In this document: positions 8,629 through 17,726 of the stretch, one piece after another | Layout of the letters: each line of letters opens with the position of its first letter | How positions within the stretch are numbered: position 1 is the stretch's first letter | Assembly: GCA_016713035.1 (NCBI GenBank) | Contig: JADJPW010000007.1 | Coordinates: 310,001-374,000, forward strand | DNA: 64,000 nt | Reading direction: 5' to 3' | From: Verrucomicrobiaceae bacterium | GTDB taxonomy: Bacteria > Verrucomicrobiota > Verrucomicrobiia > Verrucomicrobiales > Verrucomicrobiaceae | Position numbers and translations under genes: made by a program | The notes under the pieces: generated by a model | Seen by the model: only the letters and a program-made list of their open reading frames with translations | Told to the model about the DNA's origin: nothing | The model's database searches: none

Positions 8629-9174
8629 TTAGCGGCTCTTGGTGAGCTTGTTGTACTTTTCGACCAGTTCGTTGAATTCCTGGGTGCGGGCGTTGAGCTT
8701 GGTGATGGCGGCATCACGCTCGGAGGTGAGGGTTTTGAGCATGGCGTTTTGTTTGGCGATGGCGTCGTTCTGCGCGGCGACGGCGCTGTTATGCTCTTTG
8801 AGCGCGGTGCTGCTCTTACCAACGGCGGATTCGTAAACGGCGAGCTTGCCCTGCATTTCCGCCCGCTCGGCGAGGAAGAGGGCCAGCGTGATGCCGCGGG
8901 CGGCGCTGTCATTGCGGGTGGCGTTCAGTTCCTCGGTGACGACGAGGAGCTTGGCCTCGACTTCGGCACGGAGTGCGGTGAGGCGCTCGATTTCTTTGGC
9001 GTATTCGGCGATTTTGCGCTCGCCGTCGATGCGGAGTGCATTTTCGGCTTCCAGCTTCTTCACCAAGTCGCTGATATGGCCACGGAGGCGGTCCTCTCGC
9101 ACCCATTGCACGACGCAGACGGCACAGAGTCCGAGCGAGACGAGGACGATGAGGGTGTTGAGGAAGCGCTTCAT
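8629..9174 (-). CDS. Membrane-anchored coiled-coil protein of the TonB cluster
   Basis: 181 residues: one N-terminal membrane helix (LNTLIVLVSLGLCAVCVVQW), then almost entirely heptad-rich helix (LVKKLEAENALRIDGE, IERLTALRAEVEAKL, KQNAMLKTLTSERDA) to the C-terminus. It would project a long coiled coil into the periplasm. No named family is recognised. It starts 1 nt after the exbD stop, so it is clearly part of the tonB-exbB-exbD operon and may be a structural partner of that motor. Confidence 0.8.
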   Translation of the reverse strand: MKRFLNTLIVLVSLGLCAVCVVQWVREDRLRGHISDLVKKLEAENALRIDGERKIAEYAKEIERLTALRAEVEAKLLVVTEELNATRNDSAARGITLALFLAERAEMQGKLAVYESAVGKSSTALKEHNSAVAAQNDAIAKQNAMLKTLTSERDAAITKLNARTQEFNELVEKYNKLTKSR

Positions 9175-9175
9175 G

Positions 9176-9601
9176 TTACTTCGCGGCGGCGGGTGCGGCG
9201 GGTTTGACGTTGAAGGCCACTTTGGTGAAGCCAGTGCGTTTGACGATGTCGAGGAGCTTCACCATGTCTGCGAAGCGTGTGTTCACATCGCCGCTGATAT
9301 AGACGGGTGTGGCTTTGTTTTTCGCAAAACGGGTGGCGAGCTCGTTTTCGAGCTGCGGGAGTGTGACGGGGCTTTTATTGGAGAAAAGATCGCCTTTGGC
9401 ATCGACCGCCAGATTGACCATGTCGGGCTTGAAATCGCCCTGCGCGGCGGAGGCGATGGGCAGATCGACTTTGATGGTCTGCTGCTTGGTCATGGTGAGG
9501 CTGACCATCATGAAGGAGGCCAGGAGGAAGAACATGACGTCGATGAGCGGGATGATTTCCAGCCGGGTCTTTTTTTCGGGGAGTGGTGAGTGGAGCTTCA
9601 C
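9176..9601 (-). CDS. exbD: ExbD/TolR biopolymer transport protein
   Basis: 141 residues with a short cytoplasmic N-terminus, one membrane helix bearing the conserved proton-pathway Asp (LEIIPLIDVMFFLLASFMMV), and a periplasmic domain with the ExbD pattern VYISGDVNTRFADMVKLLDI. It forms the ion-driven motor with ExbB that energises TonB. Ends in an Ala/Pro tail. Between exbB (24 nt upstream) and the coiled-coil gene. Confidence 0.93.
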   Translation of the reverse strand: MKLHSPLPEKKTRLEIIPLIDVMFFLLASFMMVSLTMTKQQTIKVDLPIASAAQGDFKPDMVNLAVDAKGDLFSNKSPVTLPQLENELATRFAKNKATPVYISGDVNTRFADMVKLLDIVKRTGFTKVAFNVKPAAPAAAK

Positions 9602-9625
9602 GGAGGCGTTCTCGGTTCGCAGTTC

Positions 9626-10288
9626 TCAGTTCCCGGTTTTGGGGCCGGTTTTATCGAAGCCGTGCTGAGCGGCTAGGATGAGGACGTTGTTCGCGGCGGC
9701 TTCGAGGTCGAATTTGAGGGCTGCGAGGCGGCTGTGAAAGTAATTCATGGGCACGAGGGTGCCGATGGCGATGCCCAGGCCGGCTGCGGTGGCGATGAGG
9801 GCCTCACCGATGCCGCCGGTGACTTTTTCCACGGCCAGCTCACTGCTGCCGATGCTGGTGAAGCTGCCCATGATGCCGGTGACGGTGCCCATGAGCCCCA
9901 GCAGCGGGGCGAGGGTGACGATGGTGTCCATGGCGCTGAGGAAGCGGCCTGCATCACGTAGCTCCTGCCCAGCGGCGACTTCCAGCGCACCCTGCATGCT
10001 GGAGAAGCGGTGATTCAGCCCGTGATGGATCATGCGCACGACGGGGTCGGTGCTGTCTTTGGACTGCGAGACCGCAGAGGAGAGATTTCCGGCCTCCAGG
10101 GCTTCATACACGGCTTCGAGCCGCTTTGAATCACGCTTCGCGGCAAGGCGTAGCCACCAAAAAACCCGCTCTACAAAGACACAGATGGCAAACAGAGCCA
10201 CGACGAGAATCGGCCACATGATCGGGCCGCCTTTGTGGATGAAGTCGATGACGATGTTGGCGAGCATGGGAGATGGCAGGTGGAGCAT
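9626..10288 (-). CDS. exbB: ExbB/TolQ/MotA-family proton channel
   Basis: 220 residues with three membrane helices: GGPIMWPILVVALFAICVFV near the N-terminus, then MDTIVTLAPLLGLMGTVTG, the strongly conserved family segment, and IGEALIATAAGLGIAIGTLV. Proton-conducting partner of ExbD. An in-frame ATG at 10267 (LANIVIDF) could be the true start. Six nt separate it from the tonB stop. Confidence 0.93.
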   Translation of the reverse strand: MLHLPSPMLANIVIDFIHKGGPIMWPILVVALFAICVFVERVFWWLRLAAKRDSKRLEAVYEALEAGNLSSAVSQSKDSTDPVVRMIHHGLNHRFSSMQGALEVAAGQELRDAGRFLSAMDTIVTLAPLLGLMGTVTGIMGSFTSIGSSELAVEKVTGGIGEALIATAAGLGIAIGTLVPMNYFHSRLAALKFDLEAAANNVLILAAQHGFDKTGPKTGN

Positions 10289-10294
10289 GGTGAC

Positions 10295-11101
10295 TCAGCG
10301 GAGGCGGAAGGTGAAGCGCTTGCTGTAGGTGCTGGAGGAGCTGGAGGGTGTGGCGCGGAAATTCCGCCGCACATAATCGGCGGTGCTCTGATCCAGAGCG
10401 CTGTATCCACTGGTGCCGGTGACACGGACACTGGAGACATAGCCACTGGGGGCAAAGGTGATGGCCAGACTGACCGTGCCCTGCATGCGGGCAGCTTTGG
10501 CAAAGGAGGGATAGGGTGGCGAAGACTGGCTAATGCGGCGGGTGCCACCTGAGGAGCCGCCCGCAGAGCCACCTGGGCTTCCGCCCTTGCTGGTGGAGCT
10601 GGAAGCGCTGCGCGAGGCTGTGGAACTGCTTTTTCGCGGGGTAGGGCTCGGGCGGGGCCGGGGCTTGTACTCGGGCTCGATGGGTCGGAGGGCGTTTTCG
10701 ATCTTTGGGGCCGTGGGGATGGCAAAGATGTCTTTTTCCGTGAGTGCCTCTGCGATTTCCGGCAGATCGAGATCGAGCGGTGGGGCCTCTGGCAGCTCAG
10801 TGAGCTCGCTGGGCACCTCGGTGGGGATTTCCTCCGTCGATGGCTCGCTAGAGTCTTCTTCTTGCGTCGTGAGCTCTGCCATCGGTGCATCCCAGAGCGG
10901 CAGTTCCTCGATCTTTGGCTCTACGTAGTGGCTTTGTAGGGTGAAGGGTGGAACATCCACCGCAGCCATGCCGGTGATACCGACGGCCAAAAAGCTACCA
11001 CTCAACCCCAAGAGCCAGCACATCCCCACGGGCACCTCCTGCAGTAGCGAACGGATTCGCCATGCGAGGGTAGTTGGAGGTGGGGTGACGGCCTGAGACA
11101 T
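10295..11101 (-). CDS. tonB: TonB-family protein
   Basis: 268 residues: cytoplasmic N-terminus, one membrane helix (CWLLGLSGSFLAVGITGMA), a long periplasmic linker rich in Pro/Glu (residues about 60-150) then Ser/Gly, and a C-terminal TonB domain with PYPSFAKAARMQGTVSLAI and the closing FRATPS...RFTFRLR. It transmits energy to outer-membrane receptors. First gene of the exbB-exbD operon and divergent from a TonB-dependent receptor across about 200 nt that carry a duplicated operator, so both sides are probably co-regulated. Confidence 0.9.
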   Translation of the reverse strand: MSQAVTPPPTTLAWRIRSLLQEVPVGMCWLLGLSGSFLAVGITGMAAVDVPPFTLQSHYVEPKIEELPLWDAPMAELTTQEEDSSEPSTEEIPTEVPSELTELPEAPPLDLDLPEIAEALTEKDIFAIPTAPKIENALRPIEPEYKPRPRPSPTPRKSSSTASRSASSSTSKGGSPGGSAGGSSGGTRRISQSSPPYPSFAKAARMQGTVSLAITFAPSGYVSSVRVTGTSGYSALDQSTADYVRRNFRATPSSSSSTYSKRFTFRLR

Positions 11102-11206
11102 GGGTGAGGCGAGTGGGGACGGGAGAATGGTGGGCTGCGAGGGCTTTTTTTACACCAAAGTTGTGTAGCGGGCGAGAATGATGCGTGTGGAGTCTGCGCC
11201 GTCAAA

Positions 11207-11229
11207 TTGCAATTGAGACTCTGTCGCAA
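11207..11229 (+). promoter_or_regulatory. Fur-like operator, copy A
   Basis: A 23-bp imperfect palindrome, TTGC..GAGACTC..GCAA, with 8 of 11 base pairs symmetric. Lies between the divergent tonB and receptor genes. The core GAGACTC with TTGC/GCAA ends resembles gammaproteobacterial-type Fur boxes. Assignment to Fur is inference; the palindrome is directly visible. Confidence 0.55.
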
Positions 11230-11273
11230 AAAAGAACTTGCGGCGCCCATCCGAGGTGCTAATTCTGCCTCTA

Positions 11274-11296
11274 CTGCGACAGAATCTCAATATCAT
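11274..11296 (-). promoter_or_regulatory. Fur-like operator, copy B (inverted)
   Basis: Reverse complement of copy A with 18 of 23 positions identical (shared TTGAGA and TCTGTCGCA words), 67 nt away and only 8 nt before the receptor start at 11304. A repressor bound here would cover the ribosome-binding region or promoter. Confidence 0.55.
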
Positions 11297-11303
11297 CAAA
11301 CCC

Positions 11304-13514
11304 ATGCACCTCCCCGCTCGCTCCGTTTCACCAGCCTCCATGGCTCGTTTCGGCCCCATTTTGGCCCTCGCGGCCTTTTTGGGCCTCGTTGTGGCCTCTC
11401 ACGCGCAGTTCTTCCCCGGCGAGGCGACCGACTTCATCATCGCCGACCGTGAGCAGGCGAGGTTACGAGTCCTGGCGGACCTAGCAGCGACAGAGCTGGA
11501 GGAAACCGTCATCACGGCAGAGTCGGAGGAGGAGGCCAAAGTCCAACTACCCTTCCCCCAGGCCGTCGAGGGCACTCGCATCTACTCTGGCAAGCGTGCG
11601 ACAGTGATCGATCTCGATGCACTGCCGAAGGTGCAGGCAAATAACTACCGCCAAGCGCTGTCCTCGACTCCGGGGCTGCTTTTTTCAGAGGAAACGACGC
11701 CACTAGTGAGTGTGGGCTACCGCGGGCTAGGGGAGCCACACCGCTTCCAGTTCATGCAGGTGATGAAGGATGGAATCCCGATCCACGCCGACCAATTCGG
11801 CTACCCAGAGGCTTATTACACGCCACCGCTCGATGTGGTGGACCGGATCGACTTTGTGCGCGGCGGCGGATCGCTCATGTATGGCCCACAGCCAGGCGGT
11901 GCCTTTAATTACATCACCAACATGCCATCGCGTGATCGCCAGTTCGGCTTCCGCACGCAGAATATCTTCGGCACGGATAATCTATTCTCCAGCTACACGG
12001 CAGCAGACGGCACGATCGGGAACTTGGGCTACTACGGCTACTACAACCACCGCAGCAGCGAGGGCTTCCGCGACCATAACAGCGACTACCGACTCGACGG
12101 CGGCAATGCCAAGCTGGTGTACGATTTCAGCAAAGACACGCGGCTCATTTTCAATCTGGACCTGTATGAAGAAGAGCACGGCGAGCCAGGTGGGCTCACC
12201 CAGGCCGCCTTCGCCAGCAATCCCTCCGCCACTACTCGTCTGCACGACCGCTTCCGGCTGAAGCGCTACGCCGCCAGCGCCGAGCTCCAACATAAAATCA
12301 AAGAAGGTACTGAACTGAGTGTGAAGTCATGGGGTGGCTTCTACGAGCGCTGGAGCAAGCGCCAGACCGGCGGTGGATTCGGCATCATGCCACTGACGAC
12401 GACCAACAACATCGAGCAGCAGCAGTTCTACACCTTTGGCATCGAGCCGCGTGTGCGCCACGACTGGGAGGCATGGGGTGAGAAGCACACCCTGGCCGCT
12501 GGGATGCAGTTCTACTACGCCTACTCACCGCGTGAGGATCGTCGTGGCTTCACCCCCGATGCCGAAGACGGGAATCTCTTCCTCGACTCCACGCGTGAGA
12601 CGACCTACGGCAGCGTTTTTGCGGAGAATAAATTCACCTTCGGCAAATTCAGCGTCACACCGGGCTTCCGCATGGAGCTGATCCGCCAGCAGGTCCACTC
12701 ACGGAACTTCAATCCCCTCACTGGCGCTTTCACGGGTGAAACGGGCAAGGTCAAAGAAGAGGCGCAGCCGCTCTTCGGCATCGGTTTTTCCTACGACCTG
12801 GGGCGCGACAGCATGCTGTATGCGAACGTCTCACAGAGCTACCGCACCACGGTCTTCACGGAATCCATCGTCGCCCAGCCGGGCCTCACCGCCACGGATG
12901 CCACACCCAGCCTGACCTGGAGTTACGAGCTCGGAGCCCGTGGTCGTCCGGTGAAGTGGTTCAGCTACGACACGAGCCTCTTCTTCATCGACATGGACAA
13001 CCGCTTCGGTGTCGGTGGTGGGCAGCTCCGCAGCGTCGGCCGCAGCATCAACTACGGCTGGGATGGCGCAGTGGATATGGACCTCATCGCCCTCGCGGAC
13101 AAGCTCGCCGGACGTGATGTGGAGCGCGGCCATAGCCTCAATCTCTACGCCAATGCCTCCCTGCTGCAGGCCCAGCTGCACGGTGGTCCATTCGATGGCA
13201 ACACGCCGCAATACGCACCCGACTACATGATCCGCACCGGCCTCATCTACAAACGCGGCGATAAGGTCAAGATCGCGTTCACCGGCACCTTCGTGGCAGA
13301 TCACAATGCGCAGGATGCCGCCGCTGCCGCCTTCGAAATCCCCGCCTACATGACCTGGGATCTCACCGCCGAAGTGAAAGTGCATAAAAACCTCACTCTC
13401 ATGGCCGGCATCAATAACCTCTTTGATGAGAGCTACTACGCCCGTGTGCGCAATGACGGCATCGATCCCGCCTATGGCCGCAATTTCTACCTCGGCGGCA
13501 TGGTCAGCTTCTAA
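11304..13514 (+). CDS. TonB-dependent outer-membrane receptor (FecA-like, siderophore/iron)
   Basis: About 736 residues from the ATG at 11304, which precedes a long signal peptide (FGPILALAAFLGLVVASHAQ). Plug domain: RATVIDLDALPKVQANNYRQ, SVGYRGLGEPHRFQFMQVM, YYTPPLDVVDRIDFVRGG and LMYGPQPGGAFNYIT. The beta-barrel follows and ends NLFDESYYARV...GRNFYLGGMVSF with the aromatic C-terminus of outer-membrane barrels. Plug wording is closest to Fe(III)-dicitrate/siderophore receptors. Divergent from tonB with a shared Fur-like operator pair. The exact ligand is unknown. Confidence 0.9.
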   Translation: MHLPARSVSPASMARFGPILALAAFLGLVVASHAQFFPGEATDFIIADREQARLRVLADLAATELEETVITAESEEEAKVQLPFPQAVEGTRIYSGKRATVIDLDALPKVQANNYRQALSSTPGLLFSEETTPLVSVGYRGLGEPHRFQFMQVMKDGIPIHADQFGYPEAYYTPPLDVVDRIDFVRGGGSLMYGPQPGGAFNYITNMPSRDRQFGFRTQNIFGTDNLFSSYTAADGTIGNLGYYGYYNHRSSEGFRDHNSDYRLDGGNAKLVYDFSKDTRLIFNLDLYEEEHGEPGGLTQAAFASNPSATTRLHDRFRLKRYAASAELQHKIKEGTELSVKSWGGFYERWSKRQTGGGFGIMPLTTTNNIEQQQFYTFGIEPRVRHDWEAWGEKHTLAAGMQFYYAYSPREDRRGFTPDAEDGNLFLDSTRETTYGSVFAENKFTFGKFSVTPGFRMELIRQQVHSRNFNPLTGAFTGETGKVKEEAQPLFGIGFSYDLGRDSMLYANVSQSYRTTVFTESIVAQPGLTATDATPSLTWSYELGARGRPVKWFSYDTSLFFIDMDNRFGVGGGQLRSVGRSINYGWDGAVDMDLIALADKLAGRDVERGHSLNLYANASLLQAQLHGGPFDGNTPQYAPDYMIRTGLIYKRGDKVKIAFTGTFVADHNAQDAAAAAFEIPAYMTWDLTAEVKVHKNLTLMAGINNLFDESYYARVRNDGIDPAYGRNFYLGGMVSF

Positions 13515-13570
13515 CAGAAGCGGCAAGCCGCAAGATCGAGGTCCAGCAATGAGTTCATGTCCCAGATCAC

Positions 13571-15097
13571 ATGAAATCACTCCTCACCGTCTTTTTGCTC
13601 GCTCTCCCAGTCCTCGCCGCCGAGCGGCCAAACATCCTTTTCGCCATCGCGGATGACTGGGGGCCCCACGCGAGTGCCTACGGCACACCTTGGGTCAAAA
13701 CACCGCACTTTGACCGTGTGGCAAAGGATGGCCTGCTCTTCAAACACGCCTACACACCGAACGCCAAGTGCGCACCCTCCCGCGCATGCATCCTCACAGG
13801 TCGGAATTCCTGGCAGCTCAAAGAAGCCGCCAATCACATCTGCTACTTCCCGCCCGAGTTCAAAGGCTGGGGAGAAGCCCTGGCCGAAAAAGGCTGGAAT
13901 GTCGGCCACACCACCAAAGGCTGGGGCCCCGGAGTCGCCAAAGACGCCAGCGGCAAACCACGCGAAATGACCGGCAAAGCCTACAACAAGCGCAAAGCCA
14001 AACCACCGACCTCCGAGATCGGAAACAACGATTACGCAGCGAATTTCGCTGACTTCCTGGATGCAGCACCCGCAGACCAGCCCTGGGCCTTCTGGTGCGG
14101 CTCCATCGAGCCCCATCGTGGCTATGAGTTCGGCAGCGGTGTCAAAAAAGGCGGTAAAAAGCTCACCGACATCGACCACGTCCCAGCCTACTGGCCCGAC
14201 AATGACATCATCCGCAATGACATGCTCGATTACGCCTTTGAGGTCGAGTACTTCGACTCGCATGTCGGCCGCATGCTCGCCGAGCTCGAAAAACGTGGCC
14301 TACTGGAAAACACCCTCGTCATCGTCACCGCCGATCACGGCATGCCATTCCCACGCAGCAAAGGAAACGCCAATGTACAGGCCAATCACGTCCCCTTCGC
14401 CGCCATGTGGAAAAAGGGCATCACTGCCCCAGGCCGCGTGATTGATGATTTCGTGAGCTTCGTCGATCTAGCGCCCACTTTCATCGAAATCGCCGGTTTG
14501 AAGTGGAGTGACACTGGCATGGCCCAGAGCCCCGGCCGCAGCCTGACCGATCTTTTTGCCAACAAACCCGCCCACACCCGCGATCACGTCCTCCTCGGCA
14601 AAGAACGCACCGATGTAGGCCGACCGAACGACTGGGGCTACCCCATCCGCGCCATTCTCACGCATGAAAACGTGCTCATCGAGAACTTCGAGCCCACACG
14701 CTGGCCCGGTGGCAATCCCGAGACGGGCTACATGGACTGCGACGCCGGAGCGACGAAGAGCTTCATCCTCGAAGCACATCGCAAGAACCCGAGCGATCCC
14801 TTTTGGCAGCTCTGTTTCGGCATACGGCCCGCGCTGGAGTTCTACGACCTCAAAGCCGATCCCGACTTCGTCAAAAACCGCCCTGCTGATGCCCGCGCCA
14901 CGGCACTGCGTGATCGACTCCACACCGAGCTCCAAACCCAAGGCGATCCACGCATGGATGGCAAAGGCGAGCTCTTCGACAAATACGAACACGCCTCCAA
15001 GCCCAACGTCGGCTTCTACGAGAAATTCATGCGCGGTGAACCCGTGAAAGCGAACTGGATCAACCCAACAGACATCGAACGCACTCCACTGCCCTGA
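13571..15097 (+). CDS. Secreted sulfatase (N-sulfoglucosamine sulfohydrolase-like)
   Basis: 508 residues with a signal peptide (KSLLTVFLLALPVLAAERP). The sulfatase start block NILFAIADDWGPHASAYG supplies metal-binding Asp residues. The formylglycine motif is C67-A-P-S-R (KCAPSRACILTGR), a type I site that needs the formylglycine-generating enzyme. TADHGMPFPRSKGN is the second metal block. Organisation resembles heparan N-sulfatase-type enzymes acting on sulfated polysaccharides. It starts 54 nt after the TonB receptor, possibly co-transcribed. The substrate is inference. Confidence 0.9.
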   Translation: MKSLLTVFLLALPVLAAERPNILFAIADDWGPHASAYGTPWVKTPHFDRVAKDGLLFKHAYTPNAKCAPSRACILTGRNSWQLKEAANHICYFPPEFKGWGEALAEKGWNVGHTTKGWGPGVAKDASGKPREMTGKAYNKRKAKPPTSEIGNNDYAANFADFLDAAPADQPWAFWCGSIEPHRGYEFGSGVKKGGKKLTDIDHVPAYWPDNDIIRNDMLDYAFEVEYFDSHVGRMLAELEKRGLLENTLVIVTADHGMPFPRSKGNANVQANHVPFAAMWKKGITAPGRVIDDFVSFVDLAPTFIEIAGLKWSDTGMAQSPGRSLTDLFANKPAHTRDHVLLGKERTDVGRPNDWGYPIRAILTHENVLIENFEPTRWPGGNPETGYMDCDAGATKSFILEAHRKNPSDPFWQLCFGIRPALEFYDLKADPDFVKNRPADARATALRDRLHTELQTQGDPRMDGKGELFDKYEHASKPNVGFYEKFMRGEPVKANWINPTDIERTPLP

Positions 15098-15160
15098 GGA
15101 GAATATCAGCGGGAAATTCCACCAGACACCGCCGCTGCCTGCCGGTAAAAACACGCCGCC

Positions 15161-15442
15161 ATGAATGTCGCTCTCACCATCATCTCTGCGCTCATCGTCA
15201 TCGGATGGCTCATCCTCATGCTCTGGAGCTGGTTCACTCCTTCCCCACCCTCCACGACAAAGGAATCTGACCCCGAGAGTGATCGTGAGATCGGTTATCT
15301 CGTCGGTTTACTCGGCGGCAGCATCGAGACCGCCGCACACGTCCGCTACGCCATCTCGCGGCTAGAAGAGGATCTCGGCCGCAAAGCCACCCTTCATGAA
15401 AAAGCCACCGCCGTAGGCGTCACGCTCGGCTCAGGAGGCTGA
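15161..15442 (+). CDS. Small single-span membrane protein
   Basis: 93 residues: one N-terminal membrane helix (ALTIISALIVIGWLILMLWS) followed by a short soluble part with IGYLVGLLGGSIETAAHVRY and a charged helix. Not a family I recognise. The GC and codon pattern match the neighbours. Confidence 0.55.
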   Translation: MNVALTIISALIVIGWLILMLWSWFTPSPPSTTKESDPESDREIGYLVGLLGGSIETAAHVRYAISRLEEDLGRKATLHEKATAVGVTLGSGG

Positions 15443-15529
15443 GTGTCCGTTTGTTGCGCGGTTCTGAATCGTAGCATGACTTTCCACTCTTCCTTCCCAA
15501 AGAGTCTTCATCCCCCAAGAATCCTGCGA

Positions 15530-17296
15530 ATGAAGACTCCGCCAAATTCGAAAAAGCACTGGTGGCATCGCCCACTGGCGCTGATCACCAACAAGAATGA
15601 CCGCCTTTCCTCCTTCGGGCGCACAGTTCGCTGGATGGTCGTCTTGCTCACACTGGGCCTGCTTGGGCTGGTGGCGATGCGGTTTGAGTTCGGCAGTCTC
15701 CGCGGAGCCAGCCATTATATCGAAAAAGCCTCACAGGCCATCGAGAGGGAAGATTGGGAAGAGGCACGTCATGCGATTGAGCAGGTGCAGGCAGAAGAAA
15801 AAACAAATCCGGCATTTCTTCGCATAGTGGCAGGCTATCTGACGGGCACGCGCACGTCACCAGAGCTGCTGGTAAAAACTCTGAAAAATCTCCATGCTGC
15901 GGGCCATGCCCAGCCAATGGATGATTTGTGGATGAGCATGGCTTGCCATGCCATCGGTGAGATCCGTGATGCCCGCAGCGCCTGGGACAGGCTTCCATCC
16001 ACACTGAGGGATAGCAAACAAGCGAGAGAGATTGAGATCGACCTCCTCGTGGCAGAAGGCCGCATGCAGGAGGCTATGATAGCTGAACGATCGCTGCTAG
16101 AGCGGCTCAAAGATGATCCTGAGATTTCTATGCGACTCGCAGCAAGGCACCAGGGAGCTCCTTTCCCTGAATTGCAACAATCCGCCACACGTCAGCTTCT
16201 TGATCTGGCTGCACGTACAGACCTAACCGGCTTGCAATCATGCCGCGTGCTCGCCCACCGTCCGTCACTCACAAAGAGCGAAGCGGATGAATTGTTCGCG
16301 ATGGCGGAGCGTCATGAACGTCTTCCCCTAGAAGACAGGCTGGTTCTTATTTCGACTCTCATGCGGCTCGAACCCTCACGCCGTGAGGCATTGCTCCAAA
16401 GTGAGACCGCACGACATGAGGGCCGTGGTGCGGCCATTCGTGCACGTCTGGCCTCGTGGCTGATCACCGAGGGCGAATATGCACGGTATCACACGCTCGT
16501 GGCTGACGGCTCGAAATTGCACCCTGGCGATGTGTATCCTCTGAAAGCGCAAGCTCTCGTGGCACAAAAGCGCTGGAAGGAGCTGCTGGACCTTGTTGAG
16601 GATAAGGCCCGGCTCCTGCCGCTGGCCCCATCACGGGCTGCCGTTTGGCGGGCACTCGCCACGCATCACCTCAAGCCGGACTACCCCCAAGAAGCACGCC
16701 ACCATCTGGAAGAGGGCACTCGCCTCGGTGTTTCAGAGGGCAACGTCTTGGCTCTGCAAGGTGCTGCTGCCCTCGCGGAGGAATGGGGAATGCTTGATCT
16801 AGCTCTCACCGCCCTCCGCCAGCTCGCAAAACCAACCACCCAAGGCGAGCCAGCTATATTGGAGAAGTGCTGGCAGATTGCGGCGACTTTAAAGGATTCG
16901 CAGGCCTTAGCAGACATTTCAGGTCGGCTTTATGCGCTGCGTCCGAATGATCCAGGTGCCATGAAAAAGCATGATTACATGCGGCTTCTCCGTGGTGAGG
17001 AAGTAGAAACCACACTGAAGGCTATAGATGCCAACCTGCCTCAAAGTGCCTCCAGCTCTCCAATGCGGCTCTTGCAGGCATTGAAGGCTTTTCGCCTGCA
17101 TGATCTGCCTCTCGCGATCCGCCTCGCACGTGACATTGAAAATACCGCTGACTTCTCTACGGGAGAAAAAGCCGTGCTTGCCGGCTTGCTCGCTATGTCA
17201 CAAACGGAAACCGCCCGTGCATTTCAAATCGCCGAGCGCATCCACCCAGAGTCTCTTCTGCCCGAGGAACATATCTTTTGGAGACGAGCACTTTGA
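15530..17296 (+). CDS. Membrane-anchored tetratricopeptide-like protein
   Basis: 588 residues from the ATG at 15530; earlier in-frame starts (15443 GTG, 15476 ATG) are less likely because they add no domain. A membrane helix at about residues 35-52 (WMVVLLTLGLLGLVAMRF) is followed by a long alpha-helical solenoid with TPR-like helix pairs (ASQAIEREDWEEARHAIEQV, AVWRALATHHLKPDYPQEAR, ALAEEWGMLDLALTALRQL). Exported side unknown. Probably a scaffold; no enzyme motif seen. Confidence 0.75.
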   Translation: MKTPPNSKKHWWHRPLALITNKNDRLSSFGRTVRWMVVLLTLGLLGLVAMRFEFGSLRGASHYIEKASQAIEREDWEEARHAIEQVQAEEKTNPAFLRIVAGYLTGTRTSPELLVKTLKNLHAAGHAQPMDDLWMSMACHAIGEIRDARSAWDRLPSTLRDSKQAREIEIDLLVAEGRMQEAMIAERSLLERLKDDPEISMRLAARHQGAPFPELQQSATRQLLDLAARTDLTGLQSCRVLAHRPSLTKSEADELFAMAERHERLPLEDRLVLISTLMRLEPSRREALLQSETARHEGRGAAIRARLASWLITEGEYARYHTLVADGSKLHPGDVYPLKAQALVAQKRWKELLDLVEDKARLLPLAPSRAAVWRALATHHLKPDYPQEARHHLEEGTRLGVSEGNVLALQGAAALAEEWGMLDLALTALRQLAKPTTQGEPAILEKCWQIAATLKDSQALADISGRLYALRPNDPGAMKKHDYMRLLRGEEVETTLKAIDANLPQSASSSPMRLLQALKAFRLHDLPLAIRLARDIENTADFSTGEKAVLAGLLAMSQTETARAFQIAERIHPESLLPEEHIFWRRAL

Positions 17297-17306
17297 GGCA
17301 ACAACT

Positions 17307-17726
17307 TCACTTTTCCCGCCTAAAAACTAATTCACCTTTGGGGCCGCTGAGTGTGAGGTTTTGATCCTCCACAAGCTTTTCACAGGCTTGAAGGATCGTC
17401 AGAAACTGCTGCTCAAACGCCATGTGAGCCGGCGGACCCGCCCGGCGTGTCGAGCGAAACGGCATCGTCCATGTCAAAACATGACCCTTGAGCGAATAAC
17501 CGCCTGAAAAGCTGTTCACACCCGATCCACCATGCACTCCGCCTTTGCCATCAAAGAGGATCGAAGCCGAAACGCCTGCTGGAATGGCCATGTCCGCGCC
17601 ATCAGCCTTCCATGACGAAAAAATCCATGCACTTTCATCAACTGCAAAACAGCCTGCCATTCCGAATAAAAAGCCGATTGTGCCGCAAAGGGACGATCGG
17701 CGTGAAAAGAATGCTTTCATGATCAT
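17307..17726 (-). CDS. META-domain (HslJ-like) lipoprotein
   Basis: 139 residues with lipobox GMAGC in the signal segment (LCGTIGFLFGMAGC). The remainder has the META/HslJ pattern: SASILFDGKGGVHGGSGVNS, FSGGYSLKGHVLTW, then EQQFLTILQACEKLVEDQN and a final LTLSGPKGELVF. HslJ proteins are heat- or stress-related outer-membrane lipoproteins. The ATG at 17726 overlaps the upstream protease stop as ATGA; a second ATG at 17720 is possible. Confidence 0.8.
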   Translation of the reverse strand: MIMKAFFSRRSSLCGTIGFLFGMAGCFAVDESAWIFSSWKADGADMAIPAGVSASILFDGKGGVHGGSGVNSFSGGYSLKGHVLTWTMPFRSTRRAGPPAHMAFEQQFLTILQACEKLVEDQNLTLSGPKGELVFRREK

